Positions 1-8,747 of a stretch of 40,383 bases of DNA are shown here, piece after piece. The notes beneath the pieces are model-generated. The model had not been told where the DNA came from. It did no database searches and was given only the letters and a program-made list of their open reading frames with translations. Every line of letters begins with the position of its first letter. Position 1 is the first letter of the stretch. The stretch comes from Variovorax sp. (lineage in GTDB: Bacteria > Pseudomonadota > Gammaproteobacteria > Burkholderiales > Burkholderiaceae_C), in contig JAGIAI010000047.1 in the NCBI GenBank assembly GCA_017744935.1, positions 1-40,383 on the forward strand, given 5' to 3'. The position numbers and the translations under genes are program-made.

Positions 1-560
1 ACGAGCCGGTCCCAGTCAAAGACCTTGTTGCCGCCGCAGCAGGCGGGGCGCAGCACATACACCTTGCGCGTCAGGCGGTTGAAGCGAACGCGGCCACGGC
101 CATAGGTGAAGAAGTTGGTGCGTGCGCCCATGCCGCAGAACCAACCGTAGAACAGGAAGGCGATGCCGACAGCAAGAGGGAAGCCGACAAGCCAGCCGAA
201 CCAAATGAGCAATCCATCACCGTCGCGTCTGTATGGACTGGTTTGCCAGATCTCGATAAACGTATTGAAAAGAAGCGGACTTACAGCAAACCCGAACCAC
301 ATCCAGATGACCAGCGAGCCAAAAGGCACCACGATCAGAGTGCCCATGATCATGCGCCACTGCAAATCCCAGCCCGGGTTGCACAACTCCAGATAGGCCT
401 CGTTCTGTGCGTACACACAGCGCCCGGGAATGTCGATGCCCTCGGCATCGCTCACCTCATCGGTCTTCCAAGCACGCTGCCCCTCCAGAGGAAGCGCCTT
501 GCGGCCCTTGTCCGCCGACTTGCGCTGCTCGCGCGCATAGCTGTTCTCTGCAACAAACAT
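1..560 (-). CDS. DUF6708-like T6SS-associated membrane protein (partial)
   Basis: This frame opens with ATG at 558-560 and runs without a stop through position 1, so about 186 N-terminal residues are present and the C-terminus lies outside the window. Two strong hydrophobic segments sit near residues 69-98 and 117-141. They are followed by a basic stretch, FNRLTRKVYVLRP, and then GGNKVFDWDRL, which resemble DUF6708 proteins commonly encoded beside type VI secretion effectors. It starts 12 bases after the stop of the VasX-like effector and is probably co-transcribed with it. A small membrane protein directly after a pore-forming effector is the usual place for an immunity protein, so immunity is a reasonable inference, but no function is shown by sequence alone. 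The DUF6708 assignment is from memory of the family's look. Confidence 0.75.
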   Translation of the reverse strand, partial: MFVAENSYAREQRKSADKGRKALPLEGQRAWKTDEVSDAEGIDIPGRCVYAQNEAYLELCNPGWDLQWRMIMGTLIVVPFGSLVIWMWFGFAVSPLLFNTFIEIWQTSPYRRDGDGLLIWFGWLVGFPLAVGIAFLFYGWFCGMGARTNFFTYGRGRVRFNRLTRKVYVLRPACCGGNKVFDWDRL

Positions 561-572
561 GGGTGGCAATCC

Positions 573-3251
573 TTAGAGGCCGGCCGCCTGGGCGTTGGCG
601 AGCCGTTGCAGGGTTTCCTGAAGATTCTTGTGAATCGGCTTTTGGCCCTTTCTCTTCTTGTTGAGCGGGTTGTCCTTGAGCCAATCCACCCACTCTGCAT
701 CTTGAAGAAAGATGAAGGCGACCACTGCAATCAACGTGAGCGCTGCCCCCACCATGCCGAAGACGCAAGCGACCATGGCCCAGGTGGCCACAGGGATACC
801 CAAGATCGCCCCCGTCGCCGCCATGCCGGTGGCAGTAATGGTGAATGCAGCGCCAAAGACGCCGCCCCATTGCGCCGCTGACAACACGTAGTCACCTCGT
901 TGGCGAGATTGGTGCGCATCCGTCCCATCCCAAAACATCCCAATCACCGCCGCTGGCAACAAGAACTTGAACGCCGTCATCCGCAAGGCGCGCATACGAA
1001 GTGCGTTCGCTTTGTCAGAGACGGCATGCTGCGAAGTCGCGACGAAGATGTTTTCCGCCCTCGCCCCCTCGAAGATGCTGACCTCGTACGCCTTGGCCCG
1101 CCAGTTCAATACTGAGCCGGTGCCTTGCAGCAGGTTGCCCACCATTTCCACACTCGTGCGGGCATCTTTCTTCACGCCCAACTGGTAGCCCTTGACGAGA
1201 GCATTGGCAACGTCGAAGACGCCGGAGAGGGCGGCGCCCCGCGCATGGGGTGCGCCTTTGCGGGCCATGGACATGCCTTCGCGGTGGGCGGCTCTTTCGC
1301 GAAGGCGCACCGAGTTGTTCAAGCGATCCACGTCCTCCTTGCGCAGGGTCTCGGCATAGGCGGCCGCCGTCTTGCCCGTGCTCGCGAAGCCCGCGAGGGC
1401 CACGTACTTGATGATTCTGGCTTCGGCCTCCACGACCGGCAGGTTCTTGACGGTCTGCATCATCTTGACGCTGAGCAGGCTGGCGATGTGCAGCGGCCAG
1501 GCCATCTTGCGCAGGAGGGCACTCTGGCAAAGGGGCTTGAGCTTGTTGTCTGACGCAAAGTCGATGGCAGCGTCGCCCAGCGCAAAGCGCGCGGCGTAGG
1601 GTTTGAGGAGTTTGTCGACGAGGCTTGAAGACCAGTCGGTGGAAGGCTCGACGTCGGGCCGTCTGGCAGGCAATGTCTCGTTGAACATGTCCTGCTGCGC
1701 ACGTTTGAGCTCCTTGTTGTTGAAGCTGATGACGCAGCTCAGCGGGTTGTCGCCGAACAGGTCGGTCTGCGCGATCCAGCGTTGTCCGACGCTGTTGCCT
1801 TCGGTGCCGGCCATGCATTGCGAGATCTGCACCGCGAGTGCGCCACCGCCGCCGAGTTTGTTGATGACGTGGGTTTCGGCGCTGTAGCGCCTGATGGCTT
1901 GCATCAGGCTGGGGGCGCTGAGCCACGCTACATGGTCGATGCCCAGCTGGGCGAGGCGGGTGGCATTGGTTTCGTAGGCAAGGCGCTGCGCTTCCAGGAT
2001 ATTCGCTGCGCCCACGTTGTCGAAGTACTCGTTGAATTCCTTGAGGCCGGCCGCGCTTGCTTCAACTCTTGCGCGCTGCTGGTTGGCTTGGGCCTTTGCA
2101 CGTATTTGGGCGTTTTGCGCCGCCACTTCAGGGTTCCTCCCCGAAAAAATGGCGTCGTTCTGCTCCATTTGATCGAGCATCTTGTCCCACTCCGCGATGC
2201 GCTCGTTGACTCGGCCTACCGCCCCCATCTTGATGAGTTCCTTGAGGCTTTGCGCCGCAGTGGCGGTCTGGAAGACCCACTCGTTGGTGACGCCCGGCGC
2301 TGCGCCATCCGCCTGGGCGGCCTGCCAGCGCACATAGCCCATTTGCGCCTCGGACTGGAGATGGCCGAGTTCTGCCGCGATGCCGATGGCGTCTTCGCAG
2401 GCGACGATGGCGCCGTTGTTGTCGGCCAGAAACTTGGCGATGTTCTTCAGGCGTGGGCCATGTGCGTGCTCGTAGTCGAGTTGCTCGACCGGAACGATCT
2501 TCTGGATGGTGCTTTTCTTGAAATATCCAGCCCTTCCGACTTGCACCCACTCGTCGATCTCCACGTCCCGGGTGTCTTCGTACTCACCCCACCCGCGCTC
2601 TTTGGCGCTGCTGCCCATCAGGCCGTGCATCTGCGGCTCCAGCGCCGTGCGCAGCGCTTCGTCGTTCAGCGCCCTGAATTCGGCTACGGGCCAGTGGGTG
2701 ACGTCAGCAGTCGGAACGGCGGTATCGGGTGCTGCCTTGCTGCCCTTGGCCCAGGCGGCGACGTCGAAGCTCTGGGTGTATTGGCCGAGGTCGGCCTCGA
2801 TGACACTTTTCAGGTGCTCGTAGTCAAGCGCATCGGGATGGAACAGGTGGTTCAGCCTGGTGACTTCCTGCGCATCCCTGATCCATACGAGGCATCGGTT
2901 GGCGCCCCATGCCTGCGGGCTGCAAGCGGCCAGGCCAACTGCGTCCTCGGGGTGCCGAACGTCGAAGCGGGTGAGGTAGCCGTGCGGATGGACGACGTAG
3001 CCTATCCATTCAGGGCGCCGGATTTTCGATTCGACGCGGATGTACAGATAACCGGCCCGCAGCATGCGCACGTTGTATTTGGCTGTCTGGAGCGCAACGC
3101 CGCCGGGCTGAGTCTTGAACTTGCCATCGGGCTTGACTTTGTCCAGGGCGGCCATGCCTTCCTTTGCGGAGCTGTAGGCAGTGGCGTAGCGGGTGAACAG
3201 GATCGGCAGTCCGGTTTGTGAGCATTGCTGGCAGGCGGTTTTACAGACCAT
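573..3251 (-). CDS. T6SS pore-forming effector, VasX / BTH_I2691-like
   Basis: An 892-residue protein. The N-terminus (CQQCSQTGLPILFTRYA, residues 8-24) matches the VasX N-terminal region found in Vibrio cholerae VasX and the Burkholderia BTH_I2691 family. The middle is long and largely helical. Near the C-terminus (about residues 755-845) lie hydrophobic segments including FKFLLPAAVIGMF and a long Gly/Ala-rich double membrane span, followed by a basic tail of about 50 residues. VasX-type effectors insert into the inner membrane of target cells and dissipate the membrane potential; that role is inferred here by homology. The gene starts 4 bases after the DUF4123 adaptor gene, which in turn follows vgrG directly, so the effector is probably loaded on that VgrG. 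An AGGTAAG-like ribosome site precedes the ATG. Confidence 0.87.
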   Translation of the reverse strand: MVCKTACQQCSQTGLPILFTRYATAYSSAKEGMAALDKVKPDGKFKTQPGGVALQTAKYNVRMLRAGYLYIRVESKIRRPEWIGYVVHPHGYLTRFDVRHPEDAVGLAACSPQAWGANRCLVWIRDAQEVTRLNHLFHPDALDYEHLKSVIEADLGQYTQSFDVAAWAKGSKAAPDTAVPTADVTHWPVAEFRALNDEALRTALEPQMHGLMGSSAKERGWGEYEDTRDVEIDEWVQVGRAGYFKKSTIQKIVPVEQLDYEHAHGPRLKNIAKFLADNNGAIVACEDAIGIAAELGHLQSEAQMGYVRWQAAQADGAAPGVTNEWVFQTATAAQSLKELIKMGAVGRVNERIAEWDKMLDQMEQNDAIFSGRNPEVAAQNAQIRAKAQANQQRARVEASAAGLKEFNEYFDNVGAANILEAQRLAYETNATRLAQLGIDHVAWLSAPSLMQAIRRYSAETHVINKLGGGGALAVQISQCMAGTEGNSVGQRWIAQTDLFGDNPLSCVISFNNKELKRAQQDMFNETLPARRPDVEPSTDWSSSLVDKLLKPYAARFALGDAAIDFASDNKLKPLCQSALLRKMAWPLHIASLLSVKMMQTVKNLPVVEAEARIIKYVALAGFASTGKTAAAYAETLRKEDVDRLNNSVRLRERAAHREGMSMARKGAPHARGAALSGVFDVANALVKGYQLGVKKDARTSVEMVGNLLQGTGSVLNWRAKAYEVSIFEGARAENIFVATSQHAVSDKANALRMRALRMTAFKFLLPAAVIGMFWDGTDAHQSRQRGDYVLSAAQWGGVFGAAFTITATGMAATGAILGIPVATWAMVACVFGMVGAALTLIAVVAFIFLQDAEWVDWLKDNPLNKKRKGQKPIHKNLQETLQRLANAQAAGL

Positions 3252-3255
3252 GGGC

Positions 3256-4320
3256 TTACCTTTGAGATTGAATGATTTGGTTCAGAAGCGTCGAGAAGCG
3301 GTCGCCCGGTCGCTCACGCAATTGGGCCTCGATGCGACCCAGGATCGGCGCCAGATGAGGCAGGCTCCAGTCCATGGCGCGGGCAGGCCCTTCCTTGGGC
3401 GTGTGCATCCAGGTGGTCCACACGTAGTCCCGCTGGCTGAGGTCGTCAAATCCAAGGCGCTGCGCATCGACAAGCATTTCCACCATGACTCGCGCGTCGG
3501 GTTGCGCGTCAGGCGCAATGCCGCTTTCGGCATAGTCGCGCCAGATGTGGTTGGCCTGGGGCGATATGCCGGAGAGAAGCCACTGCCGTGGGTTGAGCAA
3601 GTCGCTCGGAGGTTCGCCTGGCGTGTCATCGGCCAGGAGGGGTGCCTTGGCATGGAACCAGCGCGCAGGTTCCGATGGAGCGTTGAATGGTCCCCAGGGC
3701 TGCAGCAAGGACCACCACTGAGAGACGGGTCCGAGCCACCGGCTTTGCTGGAGCGGGCTCAAGGTCGGCCAGACGCGCTGCATGACGCGCGGGTCGTGAT
3801 AGCGAAACAGCACGCTGTCCGTTTCGTAGGGCGGCCGCTGGTTGCCCAGGCCGACCCAATGCTGCACGATGGCCTGCGCCGTTGCTCGACCGATGACTAC
3901 GCCGCAAAAGTCATGCCTGCTGGTGCGGCTCTTTGCCTGGTGCGATGCTTGCATAAGACAGTGCGCCAGCCAGTCGCGGGTGGGCCTTGTCTGAATACCG
4001 AGCGCGGCGTCAGTCAGCTCTTCGGGAAGTTCCAGCAAGCAGGGCGCACGCTCGGGGCGGTGCTCGAAGTAGCTATCGGGCACGGTGACACGATCTCGCG
4101 CCCATTTGGGGAACCGGGCGTTCAGGTCCCGTGCGAGCGGGTTGTCTTCCCAGCGGTTGAGCAGCAGGTAGGCGCGTTGAGGCGCCGCCTGCGCTTTTGC
4201 TTCGCCGGGACCTTTGGGGGCAGACGCAGTCAGGTCGGCCCATCCCTTGATCAAGGTGTCGATCAACTCCGCGAAGGGAGAAGCCTGCGCGTCAGCGCTC
4301 GCGTCCATGCGGTCGCTCAT
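3256..4320 (-). CDS. DUF4123 T6SS effector adaptor/chaperone
   Basis: A 354-residue soluble protein without signal peptide. The sequence around residues 45-130 (QRAYLLLNRWEDNPLARDL, then PCLLELPEELTD) and the later SHQAKSRTSRHDFCGVVIG and FRYHDPRVMQRVWPTLS fit the DUF4123 family (Tap-1/TEC chaperones). These recruit a particular effector to the VgrG spike. Its ATG follows the vgrG TGA with no gap, and the effector gene starts 4 bases after its own TAA, so the three are almost certainly translationally linked. The order vgrG, DUF4123, effector is the standard arrangement in which the adaptor serves the effector immediately downstream. The length is slightly above the typical DUF4123 protein, with extra C-terminal sequence of unclear role. 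Confidence 0.88.
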   Translation of the reverse strand: MSDRMDASADAQASPFAELIDTLIKGWADLTASAPKGPGEAKAQAAPQRAYLLLNRWEDNPLARDLNARFPKWARDRVTVPDSYFEHRPERAPCLLELPEELTDAALGIQTRPTRDWLAHCLMQASHQAKSRTSRHDFCGVVIGRATAQAIVQHWVGLGNQRPPYETDSVLFRYHDPRVMQRVWPTLSPLQQSRWLGPVSQWWSLLQPWGPFNAPSEPARWFHAKAPLLADDTPGEPPSDLLNPRQWLLSGISPQANHIWRDYAESGIAPDAQPDARVMVEMLVDAQRLGFDDLSQRDYVWTTWMHTPKEGPARAMDWSLPHLAPILGRIEAQLRERPGDRFSTLLNQIIQSQR

Positions 4321-6858
4321 TCAGCGCGACACCGAGTTGGCGCCGCTGTCGGCCGCATATTCCTTGGTGGCGCACGCCTCGCCGTTCAGGGGCGTGGTGG
4401 GCTTGGAGTCGGGTCCATCGAAACTGTGGGCTGCTGCATGGTTGGTGTACTGGCCGGTAGTTCCCTCCGTGAGCTTGCCGGAGCTGTACTCTGCGTAGCT
4501 GCCGCCGCCGTTCACGGTCAGCTTGGTCTTGGCAACGATGCTGATGGTGTCGGCCGCCAGTTCGATCTTGTCCTTGGCCATCATCTTGATGGACTTGTTG
4601 AGCGCCTTGATCTCGATGTCGGCCTGCGCGGCGATCATCTCCATGCCGTTCTGCATGGCATAGACCTTGAAGGCTTCCAGGGCGACCGCGATGAGGCTGC
4701 CGCCACTGTTGATGCTCGTGTGTCTGGAGCTGGTGACCTGCGTGTGGTCAGTGCTCGCGATGTGGGTGCTACCGCCCGATGTGAGGGCCATGCCGCTTGG
4801 GCTGGCGAGCACCAGATGCGGGTCGGCGAGTTCAGGGAACTGGCCGGCCTGCGTGTTGCTGCCGCCCTTGATCGTGTCGTTTAGTTGCTTGAGGGCTTTC
4901 GCGACGGCGTCCTGATCGCCCTTGACCTGGGCTTCGCTGGTGCGAGCGGCATCGGCTTGACCTTCGATAAGGTCGCGCGCAAGCGTCAGGCGCTCGATCG
5001 CATCGCCGAGGTCTTTGACGTGCCCTTCGGCGTTCATCCGGGCTTCGGCGGTGATGAGTATGCCGTCCGCCGCGCGCAGCACACCATGCCCATCGGTGCG
5101 CAACTCGAAGCCCTCGCCGCGCAGGTCCTTGCGGCCGGCATTGTCTTCGATGCGGGTGATATGGCCCAGGCTCAGCTGGCTGTGCTGGTGGTCGCTCTTG
5201 AGCTGGACCTGGATCTTCTGCTCGGTGTCGTCCAGGATCAGGTGGTTGGAGCGGCCCGCTGCACTGTTGCCGCCTTCCTTGGTGAGTTCGCGGCTTCGGA
5301 AACCACTCAACGCCGACTGGCCCGGCAGGCTCCACGGCGGCAGATTGGTCTGGTTGTGCACGCGGCCGGTGCAGATGGGCAGATCAGGGTCGCCACCGAG
5401 GAAGTCGACGATGACTTCCTGGCCGATGCGCGGAATCTGGATGCCGCCCAACTGGTTGCCGGCCCAAGGGCTGGAGACTCTGATCCAGCAGGTGCTGTGT
5501 TGGTTCTTTTGGCCGAGGCGATCCCAGGGGAACTGGACCTTGATGCGGCCGAGTTCGTCGGTCCACAGGTTCTGGCCTTCGGGGCCGACGACGAGCGCGG
5601 TCTGGGGGCCGTGGGTATGTGGCTTGTTGCGGGCGAGCGCCGGGCGCAGAGGCTCCTTGACCGGGTGGACGGTGAGGTCGACTTCGACCTTCCACTGCTG
5701 CTTGCGTCCAGCCGCCGCATCGCTGCGCTGGCTGTCCTGGCCCACGTCTTCGATGAGGAAGGTGGTGCCCAGGATCAGGTACTCGGCGTTGGCGGTTTGC
5801 CTCGGGTGCTTCTTCAGCTTGAAGGTGCACCCCGGCGTCATGCCGCGCAGGTTGCCGCTGGCCTGGGCTCGTGCGCCGTGGGTGCGCAGGGCCTGCATGC
5901 GCATCAGGGCGAACTGGCGGCCTTCTTCGTAGGGGTCGCTGGCCTCGCCCGTGCCGGCCTTGGGTTGAGCGTAGTGGCTGCCGGCGCTACCGTCGTGCCA
6001 CTGGTAGACCTCGGCGTCGGCCTGACCCGTCGGCCTAGGGTCGCTGCGGGTCTGGGTGAGGTCCGCTTTCGGGCGGGTGTAGTCGTAGTCGCGGGTGGTG
6101 TACTTGCCGCTGGTGAGCCGGTGCTCGGGTGCGAAGGCATGGAGGTACTCGGCATCCACCTTCCAGCCGGGGGCGTGGTACTCCACTTGCCGATAGGCCT
6201 CGCTGGGGTTCTCCTTGTAGGCACCCATGCTGTCGATGAGGACCAGGCGGTGCTTGCCTTCGGAGTGCTCGAAGAAGTAGCTGATGCCCCACTCCTGGCA
6301 CAGGCGCTCGAAGAAGGCGAAGTCGCTCTCGTTGAACTGGGTCTGGTAGTCGCGCTGGGGATAGGTCTCGATCAGGCGCTTGTCGACGGCAAAGGGGTAG
6401 TCGGCCAGCAGTTCGTCCAGGATGTCTACGACGGTCTTGTTCTGGAAGATCTTGCAGTCGGTGGTGAGGGTTGCAAGGTGCAGCCAGGGGCGCAGGGTGA
6501 GGCGATAGCGGATGTGGCGGTCTTCTTCGCCCAAACAGGCAGCGTCGGCGATGAGGGCGTTGATCTGGCGGGTGCCTGCGCCGATGCCAGAGGTGCTCGC
6601 ACCGACCGTGCCCGCGATGAATTCGCCCGCGCCATCGAGCTGGATCGAGCAACTGATCTCGCGGCCGATGAAGTCGTCGAGATTGAAGTCGGCCGCCTGG
6701 CTGGCGCCGAGGTTCAATGCGTCAGGAGTCTTGAGGAGGAGTTCGTACTCGAACAGGCGGTTGAGGCCTTCGCGGCCGGAGAGGCGAACTGGCTCCAGCG
6801 TGGGTGCGCCGAGAAACACGGGCACGGCTGCGCTGCTGATGGTCAGCGTATGACGCAT
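4321..6858 (-). CDS. vgrG: Type VI secretion system spike protein VgrG
   Basis: An 845-residue VgrG. Residues 1-400 form the gp27-like part, with ISYFFEHSEGKHRLVLIDS near residue 200. The gp5/OB-fold region follows around residues 425-510 (GRIKVQFPWDRLGQKNQ, then CWIRVSSPWAGNQLGG and FLGGDPDLPICTGRVHNQ). After this comes a repetitive beta-helix needle with a DUF2345-like C-terminal extension. VgrG trimers cap the Hcp tube and carry effectors into neighbouring cells. No separate enzymatic domain is obvious after the needle, so cargo is presumably carried through the DUF4123 adaptor encoded next. No other structural T6SS gene is in the window, which fits an orphan vgrG island. A GAAGGG ribosome site lies about 11 bases before the ATG. 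Confidence 0.95.
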   Translation of the reverse strand: MRHTLTISSAAVPVFLGAPTLEPVRLSGREGLNRLFEYELLLKTPDALNLGASQAADFNLDDFIGREISCSIQLDGAGEFIAGTVGASTSGIGAGTRQINALIADAACLGEEDRHIRYRLTLRPWLHLATLTTDCKIFQNKTVVDILDELLADYPFAVDKRLIETYPQRDYQTQFNESDFAFFERLCQEWGISYFFEHSEGKHRLVLIDSMGAYKENPSEAYRQVEYHAPGWKVDAEYLHAFAPEHRLTSGKYTTRDYDYTRPKADLTQTRSDPRPTGQADAEVYQWHDGSAGSHYAQPKAGTGEASDPYEEGRQFALMRMQALRTHGARAQASGNLRGMTPGCTFKLKKHPRQTANAEYLILGTTFLIEDVGQDSQRSDAAAGRKQQWKVEVDLTVHPVKEPLRPALARNKPHTHGPQTALVVGPEGQNLWTDELGRIKVQFPWDRLGQKNQHSTCWIRVSSPWAGNQLGGIQIPRIGQEVIVDFLGGDPDLPICTGRVHNQTNLPPWSLPGQSALSGFRSRELTKEGGNSAAGRSNHLILDDTEQKIQVQLKSDHQHSQLSLGHITRIEDNAGRKDLRGEGFELRTDGHGVLRAADGILITAEARMNAEGHVKDLGDAIERLTLARDLIEGQADAARTSEAQVKGDQDAVAKALKQLNDTIKGGSNTQAGQFPELADPHLVLASPSGMALTSGGSTHIASTDHTQVTSSRHTSINSGGSLIAVALEAFKVYAMQNGMEMIAAQADIEIKALNKSIKMMAKDKIELAADTISIVAKTKLTVNGGGSYAEYSSGKLTEGTTGQYTNHAAAHSFDGPDSKPTTPLNGEACATKEYAADSGANSVSR

Positions 6859-6889
6859 TGTTATTACAACCCTTCAAAGTCTGTGATCG

Positions 6890-6911
6890 ATCGCCAGTGA
6901 CAGTTGGCGAT
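6890..6911. promoter_or_regulatory. Inverted repeat upstream of vgrG
   Basis: ATCGCCA (6890-6896) and TGGCGAT (6905-6911) form a perfect 7-bp inverted repeat with an 8-base spacer, 32 bases upstream of the vgrG start in the 211-base gap before the NlpC/P60 gene. It could be an operator or a 5' leader hairpin for the vgrG island. There is no T-run, so it does not look like a rho-independent terminator. The rest of the gap (6912-7069) shows only a weak CCCCG/CGGGG hairpin and no gene. Confidence 0.3.
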
Positions 6912-7069
6912 AACCTCCCCATGGCCGAGGCCCCGAGGTTCGCGGGGAAGCATAGCCGATCAGGCCGGAAGCGGCGCCCTGCTTTTGAACGAGCGCTTCA
7001 ACGCGACGGTCGTGGTGGAAAGTCGATTTGGACGTCGCCATCGTTGCGACTTTGACCCAGCGGTGGCAT

Positions 7070-7546
7070 TTAGGGCCGCCGCACGTCCAGCTTCTGCCGC
7101 GACCAGTACGGCCCATCGAGTCGATCAAGACGCACCTCGCCGCCGGTCGACGGCGCGTGCACGAAGCGGTTCTCGCCCACATAGATGCCCGCGTGCGTGG
7201 GGCGTCCGCCACCGAAGACGACGAGGTCGCCGGTGCGCAGTTCATCGCGCGGGATCGCGTCGCCGAAACCCGCGAGCTGCGCCACGGTGCGCGGCGTCGC
7301 GAGGCCTGCGCTTTCGCGGTAGACGTAGGCAATCAGCCCGCTGCAATCGAATCCGCCATCGACCGTATTGCCGCCGTAGCGGTACGGCGTGCCGACCAGG
7401 CCCATCGCGTGGATCGCCGCATCGCGGGATTGCTCGGCAGACAGGATCGAGGGCCGCGCGCTGCGCATCGTCGACTTCGGCGAACTGGCGCAAGCGGCCA
7501 GCACGATGCAGATGCAGAGGGCGATCGCGGTGCGCAGGTTCAGCAT
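7070..7546 (-). CDS. NlpC/P60 family peptidoglycan hydrolase lipoprotein
   Basis: A 158-residue protein from the ATG at 7546. The frame opens ten codons earlier, but the later Met gives a clean lipoprotein signal, with hydrophobic residues 7-18 ending in LAAC and lipidation at Cys19. The NlpC/P60 domain covers about residues 40-150. The expected catalytic triad is visible: Cys68 in FDCSGLIAYVY, His118 in THAGIYVG and His130 in RFVHAPSTGG. Such enzymes cut stem-peptide bonds in peptidoglycan from the periplasmic face of the outer membrane. The gene stands alone between the vgrG leader and the divergent membrane-protein module, and looks like a housekeeping cell-wall hydrolase rather than part of the T6SS island. 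Substrate bond specificity cannot be read from the sequence. Confidence 0.9.
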   Translation of the reverse strand: MLNLRTAIALCICIVLAACASSPKSTMRSARPSILSAEQSRDAAIHAMGLVGTPYRYGGNTVDGGFDCSGLIAYVYRESAGLATPRTVAQLAGFGDAIPRDELRTGDLVVFGGGRPTHAGIYVGENRFVHAPSTGGEVRLDRLDGPYWSRQKLDVRRP

Positions 7547-7630
7547 GGGCGCGATGGTAATGCTGCTCGGGAACACGCCACTCGATCACAATTCATCCTC
7601 CTGCACCATTTCGCACATCCGGAGGATTCC

Positions 7631-8164
7631 ATGACCGAGCCCACGCTGCTGAAGGACGAGTACGCAGCGCTCCACAACGAAGCCAACGCCTGCATGGCCG
7701 AACTGGCCTTGCTCGAACGGGGCTGCATTTTCAGCGCGGCGATCGTCTTCGCCTGGGTAGCGACCAACTCGCAGTCGCTGGTGGGATTCAGCGGATTGGT
7801 GTGGGCGGTGCCCGTGGCGATCGCGGTGCTCGGAAGCCTGAAGGCGCTGGCCATCGGCAGGCACATCTCCGCGGTCGGGCGGTCTCTCAAGGAAATCGAG
7901 ACTCAGCTCTACGGCAATGTCGACCGTTCGCCCAAGCAATTCGCCCGCCGCTGGCGCGCGCGCAGATGGGCCTCGGCTGCGGCGTGGCTTCTGTTCATCG
8001 GGATCACCGTGGCCGGCGGCGCCCTTGGCTATCTGCAGTTCCGCACGGAGTGTCCCGGCCCGCTGGTGAACGCCTGCGGCAAGGACGACAGCGACGACGA
8101 TCAGGACGAGTCGAGCTTCAAGCCGGGTTCGCATTCGTCCGGGACCCGGTGGCTGGCCGGATAG
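7631..8164 (+). CDS. Hypothetical inner-membrane protein
   Basis: A 177-residue protein I do not recognise. The ATG at 7631 is chosen because GGAGGA (7620-7625) sits directly upstream, although the frame is open much further back. It has a short N-terminal soluble helix (residues 1-30). Two membrane segments follow around residues 35-75 (SAAIVFAWVATNSQSLVGF and LVWAVPVAIAVLGSLKALA), then a basic linker, a third membrane span around residues 115-138, and a short C-terminal tail with an acidic run (DDSDDDQDESS). Four bases separate its stop from the next gene, which itself overlaps the PrsW-type protease gene, so the three probably form one operon. A role as a partner or substrate of the protease is possible but unproven. 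Confidence 0.75.
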   Translation: MTEPTLLKDEYAALHNEANACMAELALLERGCIFSAAIVFAWVATNSQSLVGFSGLVWAVPVAIAVLGSLKALAIGRHISAVGRSLKEIETQLYGNVDRSPKQFARRWRARRWASAAAWLLFIGITVAGGALGYLQFRTECPGPLVNACGKDDSDDDQDESSFKPGSHSSGTRWLAG

Positions 8165-8168
8165 CCGA

Positions 8169-8747
8169 ATGTCGGCGTCCGCCGTTGGCGCCGCAGCGCG
8201 CACCACCTATCGCACCTGGCCTGCGACGCTGGCCATCCTCGTTGCGATCACGGTGTATGTGGGCGGCCTGCAGCTCTGGGACCGTCTCACCCCCGGAACC
8301 CGGCTGCTGCCCGAGGGCGAACCGGTGCTCGTGGGACAGGCGCGCTTCGTTCCCGCCGAAGGATGGCTGATGAGCGTGTCGCGATCGCGGCCGGGCCAGC
8401 GGCTCGTGCTCTTCAAGAACGGGCACACCTTTTCGGTCACGACTTCGCGCTGGCTGGGTGGCCCAGAAGGCCCGCTGGAGCGCCAGCAGCGCCTGATCGA
8501 GCGTGGACAGCATCTGCAGGTGGAAGGCGACGTGTCGAACTTCCTCACCGACTGGGGTCTTGAAGGCACGACCTTCGCGTACTACGGCCCCAAGCTCACC
8601 GGCCGTTTCTGGTTGATGGTGGACCCGGCGCGGTCCTCGGTGGTGCAGGTGGACTTCTACGGCCCGAACGACAACGCGGCAAGTGCCGCGGAGGCGCTGG
8701 ACGACGCCCGGCGCATGCTCGCCTCCATGGACCTCGAAGCACCGTGA
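8169..8747 (+). CDS. Hypothetical single-span membrane protein
   Basis: A 192-residue protein without a family I can name. One N-terminal membrane span (about residues 18-37, LAILVAITVYVGGLQLWDRL) is followed by a soluble domain of mixed alpha/beta character. The domain includes LVLFKNGHTFSVTTSRW and FWLMVDPARSSVVQVDFYG, and probably faces the periplasm. It starts 4 bases after the previous membrane protein, and its TGA overlaps the GTG start of the PrsW-type gene (GTGA at 8744-8747), which suggests translational coupling. By position it could be a substrate of that protease, in the way anti-sigma factors are for PrsW in Bacillus, but it has no recognisable anti-sigma motif. Treat this as a conserved-context unknown. 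Confidence 0.72.
   Translation: MSASAVGAAARTTYRTWPATLAILVAITVYVGGLQLWDRLTPGTRLLPEGEPVLVGQARFVPAEGWLMSVSRSRPGQRLVLFKNGHTFSVTTSRWLGGPEGPLERQQRLIERGQHLQVEGDVSNFLTDWGLEGTTFAYYGPKLTGRFWLMVDPARSSVVQVDFYGPNDNAASAAEALDDARRMLASMDLEAP

Noticed and set aside
1782..4884. Two long plus-strand open frames (1782-3221 and 3193-4884)
   Set aside because: Both are antisense to the effector, adaptor and vgrG genes, which have clear homology. The plus-strand products have none.
4885..6900. A 671-codon open frame on the plus strand opposite vgrG
   Set aside because: It mirrors the vgrG reading frame in GC-rich DNA. The translation is a low-complexity mix of Ala, Gly, Val, Leu and Asp without any motif.
7028..7630. 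N-terminal extension of the first membrane protein of the PrsW module
   Set aside because: The frame is open but overlaps the NlpC/P60 gene. A strong GGAGGA site marks the ATG at 7631, and the upstream residues look non-coding.
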